From Amycolatopsis echigonensis (GTDB taxonomy: Bacteria > Actinomycetota > Actinomycetes > Mycobacteriales > Pseudonocardiaceae), in assembly GCF_014174495.1 (NCBI RefSeq), contig NZ_JACJHR010000021.1:58207-122206 (forward strand): a DNA stretch of 64,000 nt, written 5' to 3'. Made by a program: the position numbers and the translations under genes. Positions 7,647 to 15,778 of the stretch are shown here, piece by piece; positions within the stretch are counted from its first letter, which is position 1, and every line of letters begins with the position of its first letter. The notes beneath the pieces are model-generated. The model made no database searches and had not been told where the DNA came from. It saw only the letters and a list, made by a program, of their open reading frames with translations.

Positions 7647-8420
7647 ATGCCTTGGGTTTTCCGCGGCTTGCGCGACGGGATCGTCACGACCGGACACCCC
7701 CGGCGGCCCGACGCCGACGACGTCCGCTCGATCGCCCGCACGGTCGGCGAAACGGCCTGGGACCCGGGGCTGGACGAGCTGTGTCCCACCGGCGCGATCC
7801 AGGATGACCACGGCCGGGTCCGGCTCGACCAGGGCCGGTGCATCGGGTGCGGTGCCTGTGTCGCCGCCCGGCCCGACCGGTTCGGCTGGCAGGACGGCAA
7901 CGACGTCGCCCGGCTCTCCCGGGAAGCCCTCGTGGTGCCCGAACTGGCCGAGACCGATGCCGAACTGCGCCGTCTTCGTGCCGCGTTGTCCCGGCGCACC
8001 AGGGCATTCCGCCGGTCCGTCCACATCAGACACGTCGACGCGGGCTCGGACGGCGCCGAGGAATGGGAAGTACTCGCCTTGCTCAACCCGGTCTACGACG
8101 TGCACCGGCTGGGGATCTTCTTCACCGCCAGCCCCCGCCACGCCGACCTCCTGCTCGTCACCGGCGCCGGAACGCACGGGATGGCCGCGCCGCTGGCCCG
8201 CACGCTGGAGGCGCTGCCGCGTCCGCTTGCGGTCATCGCCGTGGGCGCCGACGCGATCAGCGGCGGCCTGGTCTCGCCCTCCTACGCCACTGCCGGCGGC
8301 ATCGGCGACCTGCTCCCGGTCGACGTGTGGGTGCCGGGGTCGCCGCCGAGCCCGTTCCGGCTGCTGCACGCGATCCTGCTGGCCACCGGCCGGCTGACCG
8401 GGACGAGGCGAACGCGATGA
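7647..8420 (+). CDS. HyfI/NuoB-like subunit with fused half-ferredoxin, Fe-S ligands lost
   Basis: This is a 257-residue protein. Residues 40-80 hold one [4Fe-4S] ferredoxin motif (Cys46 in CPTGAI; Cys65, 68 and 71 in CIGCGAC). Residues 130-240 match the NuoB/small hydrogenase subunit (NPVYDVHRLGIFFTASPRHA). By eye alignment, the four cysteines of the proximal (N2-type) cluster are replaced by Asp135, Glu138, Asp202 and Ser235; the last is PGSPPSP in place of PGCPPRP. The module keeps its fold motifs but not its cluster. It starts one base after the large-subunit stop and overlaps hyfB by four bases. Confidence 0.87.
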   Translation: MPWVFRGLRDGIVTTGHPRRPDADDVRSIARTVGETAWDPGLDELCPTGAIQDDHGRVRLDQGRCIGCGACVAARPDRFGWQDGNDVARLSREALVVPELAETDAELRRLRAALSRRTRAFRRSVHIRHVDAGSDGAEEWEVLALLNPVYDVHRLGIFFTASPRHADLLLVTGAGTHGMAAPLARTLEALPRPLAVIAVGADAISGGLVSPSYATAGGIGDLLPVDVWVPGSPPSPFRLLHAILLATGRLTGTRRTR

Positions 8421-10456
8421 CGGCCGTCCTGATCGCCGCGCTCGGCCTGCTCGGCCTCGCGCTGCTGGCCGATCTGGTGCTCGGCGTCCGGCACGCTTGG
8501 GCCCGCCCCCTGCCTTATCTGCTCGGCGCCGCGGCCGCGACCCTGCTGACCATCGTCGGCGCCGCCGGGCTCACGGGGCACCCGATCCGGCTGAGCCTCG
8601 ACGCGTTCCTCGGCTTCGGCGCGGCCGACCTGACCGTCGACCGGCTCTCCGCACTGTTCCTCGTAATCAGCTTCTCCGTCGCCGTCCCGGTCTCGCTGGC
8701 GTGCGCGGACTGGGCGGTCCGGCCGCACCGCGTCCGGGCAAGGGGCCTCAGCTGCGCCTATGCGCTCGCCTTCGCGTCGATCGCGGTCATCGTCACCGCC
8801 GACCACGTGTTCGTGTTCCTGTTCGCCTGGGAGACGCTGACCGTCGCCTTCTACCTCATGACCGCCCACCAGCGCGGCTGCACCGCGACACCGGCGATCG
8901 TCACCATCGCACTCGGCAAGGTCAGCGGCGCGGCACTGCTGGTCGGCCTGCTGCTGCTCGCCGCCCAAAGCCGCAGCTTCTCCTTCCCCAGCTTCACGAC
9001 GCTGCCGCACACCGGCGTCCGCGACGCGGCCTACGCCTTGCTGGTGCTCGGTTTCGCGGTCAAGGTCGGGCTGGTCCCGGTGCACGTGTGGATGCCGCGC
9101 GGCTACCGCGCCGCACCGGGACCGTTGCGCGCGGTCATGGCCGGAGTCGCGGTGAACGTCGGGTTCTACGGCCTCTGGCGGACCCTCGCGCTCCTGCACC
9201 AGCCGCCGCCCTGGCTCGCCGTCGTCGTGCTCCTGCTGGGCGGCGCGACCGCGCTGCTGGGCATCGCGCACGCCACCGTGCAAACCGATCTCGCCGAGGT
9301 GGTCGCCTACTCCAGCGTGGAGAACGCCGGGCTCATCACGGTCGGCTACGCGGTCGCGATGATCGGCGCCGCCGCCTCGATGCCGCCGCTGATCGCGGTC
9401 GGGCTGCTCGCCGCCACCCTGCAAACGATCGCGCACGCACTGGCCAAATCGTTGTTGTTCACCGCCACGGCCGGGATCGAGGACGCGACCGGCACGACCG
9501 AACTCGACGACCTGCGCGGCGTCGGGCACCGTCTGCGGTTCTCCGGCACGGGGCTGGCGATCGGCGCGCTCACCCTCGCCGGGCTGCCGCTGACTGCCGG
9601 GTTCGTGTCCGAGTGGTTCCTGTTGGAGGCGCTGATGCAGCAGTTCCGGCTTGGCGCGCTCGGCTACACCCTGCCGCTCGCCGTCACCGGCGCGCTGGTC
9701 GCGCTCACTGCGGGCTTCGCCGCCGTCGCTTTCGTGCGCATCGTCGGGCTCACCGTGCTCGGCCCCCGCGGACCGCGCGACGCGGAACTGGCCCGGGACA
9801 CCGGCCCGCTCGGCAAGCTCGCCCTCACCGCCCTCGGCGCCGGCTGTCTGGCGGTCGCCGCCGTCGCGCCCCTCCAGGTGCGGGTCATCGCCGCCGGGCT
9901 CGGCCCGATCGTGCCCCGCGACGCCACCGGGTCCGCGATCAAGGGGCCCTGGGTGCTGCAACCGGTGTTCCCCGGCTTCTCCATCCTCTCCCCGTCCTGG
10001 CTCGCCGTCGTGCTGCCGGCGCTGCTGGCCGGGGCCGGACTCCTGTGCCTGGTGTTCGCGCGGGGCCGCATGTTCGCCGTCCGCCGGGTGCCCGCGTGGC
10101 GTTCGGCGACCGGCGGGGTCGAAGGCGAGAACCAGTACAAACCCTTCGCCTTCACCAACCCGACCCGCAAGGTCCTGGCGAACGTGCTGCTGACCCGCGC
10201 CGAACTGCGCACGGTCGAACGCCAGAGCGGCGGCCGGGACGACGACCCGCGCCCCGACGCCGCCGGCGCCCACCTCGGCTACACCTCCGACGTCGTGGAA
10301 GCCGTCGAACAGTTCCTCTACCGGCCGCTGCTGCGCCCGCTGCGCGCCGCCGTCCGCACCGCCAAACGCCTCCAGAACGGACGGCTCGACGCCTATGTCG
10401 GCTACCTGCTGATCGCCTTCGTCGCCGTGCTCGCCCTCGTGCTCATCCTCGCCTGA
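8417..10456 (+). CDS. hyfB: Hydrogenase-4 component B-like antiporter-type subunit
   Basis: This is a 679-residue, highly hydrophobic protein with about 16 membrane segments, homologous to HyfB/HycC and the NuoL/MrpA-type ion-translocating subunits. The lysine-containing helices are visible in GFAVKVGLVPVHVWMPRGYR and in AHALAKSLLFTATAG, and the quinone-antiporter signature in AEVVAYSSVENAGLI. A long C-terminal tail (from about residue 555) includes the HyfB-type GGVEGENQYKPFAFTNPTRK segment and ends in a final helix. It overlaps the preceding gene by four bases and should form the distal part of the membrane arm. Confidence 0.92.
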   Translation: MTAVLIAALGLLGLALLADLVLGVRHAWARPLPYLLGAAAATLLTIVGAAGLTGHPIRLSLDAFLGFGAADLTVDRLSALFLVISFSVAVPVSLACADWAVRPHRVRARGLSCAYALAFASIAVIVTADHVFVFLFAWETLTVAFYLMTAHQRGCTATPAIVTIALGKVSGAALLVGLLLLAAQSRSFSFPSFTTLPHTGVRDAAYALLVLGFAVKVGLVPVHVWMPRGYRAAPGPLRAVMAGVAVNVGFYGLWRTLALLHQPPPWLAVVVLLLGGATALLGIAHATVQTDLAEVVAYSSVENAGLITVGYAVAMIGAAASMPPLIAVGLLAATLQTIAHALAKSLLFTATAGIEDATGTTELDDLRGVGHRLRFSGTGLAIGALTLAGLPLTAGFVSEWFLLEALMQQFRLGALGYTLPLAVTGALVALTAGFAAVAFVRIVGLTVLGPRGPRDAELARDTGPLGKLALTALGAGCLAVAAVAPLQVRVIAAGLGPIVPRDATGSAIKGPWVLQPVFPGFSILSPSWLAVVLPALLAGAGLLCLVFARGRMFAVRRVPAWRSATGGVEGENQYKPFAFTNPTRKVLANVLLTRAELRTVERQSGGRDDDPRPDAAGAHLGYTSDVVEAVEQFLYRPLLRPLRAAVRTAKRLQNGRLDAYVGYLLIAFVAVLALVLILA

Positions 10457-10473
10457 CCAGAAAGGACAACCCC

Positions 10474-10737
10474 GTGCACTGCCTCGACTGCTCTCTCGCC
10501 AATGAAACGCGCCCCGCCGTGGGAATCTGCACCACCTGCGGCGCCGCGGTCTGCCGCGACTGCGTCCGCGTCGGCCACAACTCCGTCCCGCACTCCACCG
10601 GCTTCAGCTCCGCAGACCTGGCCTTCACCGAAATCCGGCAGTTGGCCTGCCTGCCTTGTGCCACCGCGTTGTCCGCCCGGCACGCCCGCGAGTACGGCTT
10701 CGCGCCGCCGACTCTCCCGCCCGTCGAAACGCAGTAG
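10474..10737 (+). CDS. DUF2180 zinc-ribbon-like protein
   Basis: This is an 87-residue protein with HCLDCSLANE at the N-terminus and CTTCGAAVCRDC, plus a later CLPC. The spacing of paired cysteines and histidines is typical of the small DUF2180 family seen in actinobacteria and archaea, which probably bind zinc. The GTG at 10474 follows AGAAAGGA by eight bases. It closes the hyf-like operon, only 17 bases after hyfB, so co-expression is likely. The TAG stop is part of a TAGACT that may be the -10 of the next riboswitch transcript. Confidence 0.75.
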   Translation: MHCLDCSLANETRPAVGICTTCGAAVCRDCVRVGHNSVPHSTGFSSADLAFTEIRQLACLPCATALSARHAREYGFAPPTLPPVETQ

Positions 10738-10759
10738 ACTCCGCCACGCGCATCAGCGC

Positions 10760-10818
10760 CCGGCGGTGGGGCTCGCCGGACCCAACCGCGGCCGTGCGCC
10801 GCCAACAGCCCCTGCCTG
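10760..10818 (+). ncRNA. Fluoride riboswitch before DUF3040 gene
   Basis: GGCGGTGGGGCTCGCC at 10762-10777 forms P2; it has GGCGG where most copies have GGCGA. AACCGCGGC...GCCGC gives P3 and CAACAGCCCC gives the 3' strand. Loop GGGGCT pairs perfectly with AGCCCC at 10807-10812, a compensated pseudoknot compared with the GGCTTC-type copies elsewhere in the window. CCCTGCCTG at 10810-10818 is fully complementary to CAGGCAGGG at 10842-10850, just at the ribosome site of a short leader ORF. TAGACT 20 bases upstream may be the -10. Confidence 0.7.
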
Positions 10819-10859
10819 GTCCGACGATCGCTGCGATCACACAGGCAGGGAGGCCACGG

Positions 10860-10913
10860 GTGGCAACTCTGGTCATGCTCCGCGGTTTTGCGCCCCTCTG
10901 CTACGACGTGTAG
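10860..10913 (+). CDS. Short leader ORF between fluoride riboswitch and DUF3040 gene
   Basis: GTG 10860 lies six bases after GGGAGG and opens a 17-codon frame, MATLVMLRGFAPLCYDV, ending six bases before the DUF3040 start. That start has no good ribosome site of its own. This repeats the arrangement seen before hyfC: riboswitch, anti-Shine-Dalgarno stem, short frame, main gene. A coupling role is inferred; the peptide itself looks unremarkable. Confidence 0.45.
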   Translation: MATLVMLRGFAPLCYDV

Positions 10914-10919
10914 CCGGCC

Positions 10920-11213
10920 ATGGCACTGCGCGATCACGAACAACAGCAGCTCGACGAGATCGAGCACGAGCTTGTCCGGGAAAACCCGCGGCTGGCCCGG
11001 CGCTTCGCTGCGTTTCACCCGGTGCGCCTGTCCACGCTCGCCGCTGCCGCCGCGGGTCTGCTCACCCTGCTGGCCACCGAGCTGGTGATCACGGTCGTCG
11101 GGATCGGCATGGGCTCCCCCGGGCCGATCGTGGTGGGCGCTCTGCTCACCGCCTTGGTCCCGGCGACGCTCATCCGGCACTTCACCTGCGGCTGGAAGCA
11201 AGGCAACAGTTAG
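10920..11213 (+). CDS. DUF3040 small membrane protein
   Basis: This is a 97-residue protein that begins with ALRDHEQQQLDEIEHELVRE, the acidic-amphipathic N-terminal motif of actinobacterial DUF3040 proteins, followed by two hydrophobic segments (STLAAAAAGLLTLLATELVI and PIVVGALLTALVPATLI). The family has no assigned function. Its position behind a fluoride riboswitch suggests a fluoride-stress role in the membrane, perhaps together with the PAP2 phosphatase further downstream. The ATG at 10920 has only a weak ribosome site and may depend on the upstream leader ORF. Confidence 0.8.
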   Translation: MALRDHEQQQLDEIEHELVRENPRLARRFAAFHPVRLSTLAAAAAGLLTLLATELVITVVGIGMGSPGPIVVGALLTALVPATLIRHFTCGWKQGNS

Positions 11214-11317
11214 GTCTGGAAAATAACGACAGTTAGCATCCCCAAGATCGGTGCCCCTGCCGCCGCACGCTAGCCTGACCGCTTCCCTGAACCGGCGACC
11301 TGCGAGGACGGCAGCAC

Positions 11318-11485
11318 GTGAGCATGATCGACATCGCTCAGGCGATCGTCCGGGACCGGTCGCCGGCCGCGATCTCGCACCTCAACCAGGAGCGATGCCG
11401 CCTGCCGAGGCCGCGCGCCTGCCGGCAGGCGACCGCCCGGACCCCATCCCGCTACGATGACGAGAATCTACAACCATGTAGATGA
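11318..11485 (+). CDS. Possible 55-residue peptide or decayed gene
   Basis: GTG 11318 with GAGGA about ten bases upstream opens a 55-codon frame (MSMIDIAQAIVRDRSPAAIS, then an Arg/Pro-rich part). It ends on top of the palindrome at 11466-11483. The first 30 residues look protein-like, but the rest looks like chance coding. It could be a truncated gene. No family was recognised. Confidence 0.2.
   Translation: MSMIDIAQAIVRDRSPAAISHLNQERCRLPRPRACRQATARTPSRYDDENLQPCR
11466..11483. promoter_or_regulatory. Palindrome upstream of PAP2 gene
   Basis: ATCTACAACCATGTAGAT is a perfect inverted repeat (ATCTACA with TGTAGAT, four-base centre) about 75 bases before the PAP2 start. Its size and symmetry suit a repressor site. 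It differs in spacing from the TACTA-N7-TAGTA sites found later in the window. Confidence 0.4.
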
Positions 11486-11556
11486 AGACGGAGGAGTCCG
11501 CCCCCCGTCGCAAGCACCAGCCCACCGCTCGCCACTGCCCAGAAAGACCACCTGCC

Positions 11557-12180
11557 ATGGCTCCCAGTTCCCCCTTCCGGCTCGCCTTCGACGGCTCGAC
11601 CGTCGACGGCTCGTGGTTCACCTCGGTGACCGACTTCGCGCGGCACACCGCCTGGCTCAACGCTCCGGCCGAAGCCTGGACCCAGTACGGACTGGGGGTC
11701 TTCGCCGTGCTGATGATCGTGGGCTGGTGGCAGGCCCGGCGCGCGGACGCGGCCACGATGACCGCCGCCCTCGTCGCCCCCGTCTGCGTTCTGGTCGCCT
11801 TCGTCGTCGCCGAGGTCGTCAAGTCCGGCGTCGCCGAACTGCGGCCCTGCCGTTCCCTGCCGAACGCCTTCATCGTCGAAGCCTGCCCCGCACTCGACGA
11901 CTACGCCTTCCCCAGCGGCCACTCCACCGTCGCCGCCGCCACCGTCGCGGCCCTGTATCTGGTCAGCCGCCGGCTCTGCGCCATCGCCGCCTTGTTCGCC
12001 CTCGCGGAAGGAGCCTCCCGCGTCTACGTCGGCGCGCACTACCCGCACGACGTCGCCGGCTCGTTCGTCGTCGGTCTCCTCGTCGCCCTCGCCGCCAGCG
12101 TCGTCCTGCGCCGGGTGGCCTCCGGGTATGTCGAGACCCTGCGCACCGGACGCCTCCGGCCGCTCCTGGCGGTCAGCTGA
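11557..12180 (+). CDS. PAP2-family membrane phosphatase (undecaprenyl-PP phosphatase type)
   Basis: This is a 207-residue protein with five to six membrane segments and all three PAP2 motifs: VKSGVAELRP (KX6RP), FPSGHST (PSGH with the catalytic His) and SRVYVGAHYPHD (SRX5HX3D). Such enzymes hydrolyse lipid pyrophosphates such as undecaprenyl diphosphate on the outer face of the membrane. ATG 11557 follows AGAAAG by ten bases; an ATG at 11482 lacks a ribosome site. It is 343 bases behind the DUF3040 gene and may have its own promoter. A second PAP2 gene lies at 13064-13576. Confidence 0.88.
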   Translation: MAPSSPFRLAFDGSTVDGSWFTSVTDFARHTAWLNAPAEAWTQYGLGVFAVLMIVGWWQARRADAATMTAALVAPVCVLVAFVVAEVVKSGVAELRPCRSLPNAFIVEACPALDDYAFPSGHSTVAAATVAALYLVSRRLCAIAALFALAEGASRVYVGAHYPHDVAGSFVVGLLVALAASVVLRRVASGYVETLRTGRLRPLLAVS

Positions 12181-12198
12181 CCGATTCCTATCGGCTGG

Positions 12199-13077
12199 TC
12201 ACAGATCCTCGTGCAGCACTTCTCCCGGAGTTTCCCGGTCCGGGGCGACGACACGGGGATGCACAAGCTGAAGGACACGGTCGGCGGCGATCGGATCGTC
12301 GGCGGCCCGGCGCTGCTGGGGTTCAGCGTCCGCCCGGCCTGAGCTACCCGTGTAGGCGCGCACCACGTCTGTCGCGGGGCCGGCTCGCACGATGCGCCCG
12401 GAGTCCAGCCACAGCGCCGAATCGCAGAGGTCGAGCAGGAACTCCTCGGTGTGCGAGGCGAACACCAGCAGCCCGCAGCGCGCGACCAGGTCGTGCAGCC
12501 GTGCCCGGGCGCGTTCGAGAAAGTCCGCGTCGACCGCGCTGATGCCTTCGTCCAGCAGCAGGATCTCCGGGTCGATCGACGTCACCACGCCCAGCGCCAG
12601 CCGCACCCGCATGCCGGTGGAGTAGGTGCGCAGCGGCATCCGCAGGTAGTCGCCGAGTTCGGTGAAGTCGGCGATCTCGTCGATCCGGGCCCGCATCCGG
12701 CGGCGGGTCATGCCGAGGAACATGCCGCGCACGACGATGTTCTCCAGTCCGGAGATTTCCGGGTCCATGCCGAGGCCGAGGTCGAACACCGGCGCCACCC
12801 GGCCGGTGCGCCGCGCGGATCCGCGGGTGGGTTCGTAGATCCCGGCCACCAGCCGCAGCAGGGTGGACTTGCCCGCGCCGTTGTGCCCGACCAGCCCGAC
12901 GCGGTCGCCCTCGGCCAGCGAGACGGTGATGTCCCGCAACGCCGTCACGATCGGCACTTTCGCCCCGGTCCGGATCGTCCCGCCGGCGGAGGTGAGCACG
13001 CGTTTCTTCAGCGAGCGGGACTTCGCGTCGAAGATCGGGAACTCCACGAAGGCGTGGCACAGCTCAACGCCGGCCAT
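12199..13077 (-). CDS. Orphan polysaccharide-export-type ABC ATPase
   Basis: This is a 292-residue ATPase of the Wzt/TagH type, which drives export of polysaccharides or teichoic-acid precursors. Walker A is GHNGAGKST at about 64-72, the signature is YSTGMRVRLAL and Walker B is ILLLDEGISAVD; the short degenerate signature is typical of this subfamily. Hydrophilic tail residues follow the ATPase core. No cognate permease is encoded nearby, so the partner must be elsewhere. The start overlaps the PAP2 stop by 14 bases; it is last in the leftward Nudix-dynamin-PAP2 operon. Confidence 0.85.
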   Translation of the reverse strand: MAGVELCHAFVEFPIFDAKSRSLKKRVLTSAGGTIRTGAKVPIVTALRDITVSLAEGDRVGLVGHNGAGKSTLLRLVAGIYEPTRGSARRTGRVAPVFDLGLGMDPEISGLENIVVRGMFLGMTRRRMRARIDEIADFTELGDYLRMPLRTYSTGMRVRLALGVVTSIDPEILLLDEGISAVDADFLERARARLHDLVARCGLLVFASHTEEFLLDLCDSALWLDSGRIVRAGPATDVVRAYTGSSGRADAEPQQRRAADDPIAADRVLQLVHPRVVAPDRETPGEVLHEDL

Positions 13078-13576
13078 TCCGGCGCCTCCCGCCCGAGAGC
13101 GCCAGTGCCGCCGCCGCGAATGCCCAGCCGGCCAGCACGTCGGTGGGCCAGTGCACGCCGAGCACGATCCGGCTGATCCCGACGGCCGCCGCGACCGGCA
13201 CCGCGACGATTCCCGGCCGGCGCAACAGGTTCACGGCGACCAGACCCGCACCCAGCGTGCCGAGAGTCGTGTGCCTGGAAGGAAAACTCGGGCCGGACCA
13301 TTCCGTGCGCCACAACCGTTCCGGCGGACGCGGCCGGTCGATCAGATCGGCCAGGCCGCGTCGCAGTGCAGCCGCGACCGCGAGCGTGACGATCGGCGCG
13401 GCCCGCCCGCCGGATCGCGTCAGGAGGCACGAGGCGCCGACCGCGGCCCAGGCGACCGGAGTCTCCCCGAGCGTGGTCACCATCTGAGCGCACCGCACCG
13501 CGGACCGCGGTGTCTGCCCGTGGACCCATTCCAGGACCTGGAGTTCCGTCTGCCGCCAGCGCGCACATCCGATCAT
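13064..13576 (-). CDS. PAP2-family membrane phosphatase
   Basis: This 170-residue PAP2 protein carries the motifs RRGLADLIDRPRP, FPSRHTT and SRIVLGVHWPTD, including the catalytic His pair. It is shorter than the PAP2 protein at 11557-12180 and lacks part of the N-terminal hydrophobic region. It should dephosphorylate a lipid phosphate at the membrane. The gene lies six bases after the dynamin-like GTPase stop and overlaps the ABC ATPase start, so the four are one transcript behind the riboswitch at 15779-15831. Confidence 0.85.
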   Translation of the reverse strand: MIGCARWRQTELQVLEWVHGQTPRSAVRCAQMVTTLGETPVAWAAVGASCLLTRSGGRAAPIVTLAVAAALRRGLADLIDRPRPPERLWRTEWSGPSFPSRHTTLGTLGAGLVAVNLLRRPGIVAVPVAAAVGISRIVLGVHWPTDVLAGWAFAAAALALSGGRRRNGRR

Positions 13577-13582
13577 GGCGGC

Positions 13583-15259
13583 TCACCGTGCCGCGGCGCT
13601 GAGGACGGTGGTGTCAAGCTCGCGTACGGCCTGGTCGAGCACGCTGATCTGCTCGCCGAGTTCGTCGAGCTGGACGTCCGGACCGGCACTCTCCCGGCGC
13701 GCGGCTTCGGCGAGTCCGCGTTCGAGTGCGGCGAGCTGGGCCCGCCAGATCTCCGCGAGCGCGCGTTCGGTCCCGCATGCGTTGTCCTGCAACCAGTCCT
13801 GCAGCGCAGAGCGGGCGCGCCCGAACGGCCGGGGCACGGCATTCGCCGCCCAGTCGACCAGGTGACGGTGCAACCGCTTGCGGCGGATCGCTGCCGGCAG
13901 GCGGTGTGCGAGTGCCGTGGTGACCAGTTCCCGCCAAACGACCTCCGGGCCGAGTTCGAGTACCGGCAACCGTGGCGCGGCAGCGGTTTCCGGCATCGGC
14001 ACCTCGTCCAGCCGGATTCCGAGCACCTCGGCCGCGGCCTGCCGTGACCGCGCGAGATCCGCAGTCAGACCGGACAACGCCTGCCGGGCGCCGGCGTGCA
14101 TGGCCGTCTCCAACTCCGCGCCCAAGCGGTTGAACCACTCCGCGCAGCGCCCGGCCGCCAGGTCGCCGATCCGGTGCCGGACGAGATCTGCTGCGGTCTC
14201 GGGGCGCGCGGGCTGTTCCGGCAACGCGGCCCCCAGCACTTCCCGCGTGGCCGCACGCGCCGCGCCGACCGCACGCTCGTGTGCGGCATCCAAGTCTGCC
14301 CGCGCCCGCCGCGCCGCACCGTGCAGATGGTCCACGGCGGCCGTTTCCGCGACCCGGGCGTTGTCGAGTATCGCCCGCAGGGCGCGCACCGCACCCGCAC
14401 TGTCCTCAGTGGACCGTCGGATCAGCTCGTACTCGATCCGCAGGCCGTCCAGTACCGCGGTCGTTTCCCGGCGCAGCGCACGCGCGGTCGAGGACACGAC
14501 GTCCGCTTCGCCGCAGCGTGCGATCCGTTCCCCGAGCCACGCGACCAATTCCGTCGGCGCGCCGGTGCGCAACGAGACCGGCAGCACCGGGACGTCCGAG
14601 CCGAGCGGTCCGGCGACCGCGGCCCGGGTGAACGCGACGATCTCGGCCAAATCGCCGGGCCGCACCAGGTCGGTTTTGTTGACCAGCACCGCCGCGGCCG
14701 CCGCGGTCGTCATCACCTCTGCGGCCAGCGTCAGCTCAGCCTGCGAGACAGGCGGATCGGCGGCCACCACGAGCACGGCGAGGTCCACGCTGTCGCGCGC
14801 CCGCGCGGCTTCCTCGGTGTTGGCCTGATGTACAGATCCGGTGCCGGGCGAGTCGACCACTTCGGTGCCTGCTGGGAGACAGGCCGACGGCGCTGAGATC
14901 CGCACGGTGTCCACCTGCCGGACGTTGCCGGGGTTGCCGCGTTCGCTGACCAGCTCGGCGACCTCGTCCAGCCCGATCGGACGGCTGCGGCCGTCGCGGT
15001 AGCGGACCTCGGCATCCACAGTGGACGCGACGGTGACGGTGGTCGCGACCGACGTCACCGGCAGTGCGCCGGTCGGCAGCAAGTCGCGGGCGAACAGCGT
15101 GTTCACCAAGGTGCTCTTGCCGCGCTTGGCCTCGCCGAGCACGAGCACCCGGACCTGCCCGGACAAGGCACGGGACACCGCGTCGTCCACCACTCGCGCC
15201 CGTTCGACCGGGAGATACCGCCGGACCAGGTCGGCCAGGTTCGCCAGCGCGGCAGTCAC
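13583..15259 (-). CDS. Dynamin-like GTPase
   Basis: This is a 558-residue protein with an N-terminal large GTPase domain: G1 GEAKRGKST (42-50), G3 DSPGTGS and G4 NKTD are clear. A long helical C-terminal half without membrane segments resembles the stalk of bacterial dynamin-like proteins. Such proteins remodel or protect membranes, and actinobacterial members often help survive membrane stress. The GTG at 15259 overlaps the Nudix stop (GTGA). Co-expression with PAP2 and an exporter ATPase under a fluoride riboswitch suggests envelope protection; that is inference. Confidence 0.85.
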   Translation of the reverse strand: MTAALANLADLVRRYLPVERARVVDDAVSRALSGQVRVLVLGEAKRGKSTLVNTLFARDLLPTGALPVTSVATTVTVASTVDAEVRYRDGRSRPIGLDEVAELVSERGNPGNVRQVDTVRISAPSACLPAGTEVVDSPGTGSVHQANTEEAARARDSVDLAVLVVAADPPVSQAELTLAAEVMTTAAAAAVLVNKTDLVRPGDLAEIVAFTRAAVAGPLGSDVPVLPVSLRTGAPTELVAWLGERIARCGEADVVSSTARALRRETTAVLDGLRIEYELIRRSTEDSAGAVRALRAILDNARVAETAAVDHLHGAARRARADLDAAHERAVGAARAATREVLGAALPEQPARPETAADLVRHRIGDLAAGRCAEWFNRLGAELETAMHAGARQALSGLTADLARSRQAAAEVLGIRLDEVPMPETAAAPRLPVLELGPEVVWRELVTTALAHRLPAAIRRKRLHRHLVDWAANAVPRPFGRARSALQDWLQDNACGTERALAEIWRAQLAALERGLAEAARRESAGPDVQLDELGEQISVLDQAVRELDTTVLSAAAR

Positions 15260-15726
15260 GACGATCGCCTCGCCTCGGCCGGCGCCGGGCGCCACACGTT
15301 GCCCAGGTAGGCGGCAGTCCGCTGCGCGCCACCCGCATGGAAGCCGCGCAGATACCCGCCGATCGGAGGCCGCAGCTCCAGCGACAGCACGTGTTCCAGC
15401 CGCACGAACCGCGGCACCAGGCCGTCCTCGACCCCGTGCGGCTCGGCGTCCGGGTCGTCGGTCTCGGCGTGCAGCACGATCTCGACCAGGTGCTGGCCGT
15501 AACGCGAATTCGTTGCCTCCAGCACGAACGCGACGCCCGTCGGCGTGACCGCGAGACCGGTCTCCTCGCGCACTTCGCGGCGCACGCACGCGCCGACGGA
15601 CTCCCCGTCCTGTTGCGTGCCGCCGGGCAGCACCCAGTCGGTGATCCGCTGGCACAGCAGGACGTGGGCGTCGCGCAGGATCAGGCCGGTGCAGCGCAGG
15701 TTGACGGGTTTGGCGTCCAGCCCCAT
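15256..15726 (-). CDS. Nudix hydrolase
   Basis: This is a 156-residue protein with the full Nudix box GX5EX7REUXEEXGU, starting at LPGGTQQDGES and ending REVREETGLAV. Nudix enzymes hydrolyse nucleoside diphosphates linked to another moiety and need Mg2+; the substrate cannot be told from sequence. The ATG at 15726 has AGGAGG five bases upstream, and GAAGCC between them can pair with the 3' strand of the fluoride riboswitch at 15779-15831. It is first in the leftward operon and overlaps the dynamin-like gene by four bases. Confidence 0.9.
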   Translation of the reverse strand: MGLDAKPVNLRCTGLILRDAHVLLCQRITDWVLPGGTQQDGESVGACVRREVREETGLAVTPTGVAFVLEATNSRYGQHLVEIVLHAETDDPDAEPHGVEDGLVPRFVRLEHVLSLELRPPIGGYLRGFHAGGAQRTAAYLGNVWRPAPAEARRSS

Positions 15727-15778
15727 GGCTTCCTCCTCGTCCGGTCGCCCGGCAGAATGCTGCGCGGACGCGGTCGCG

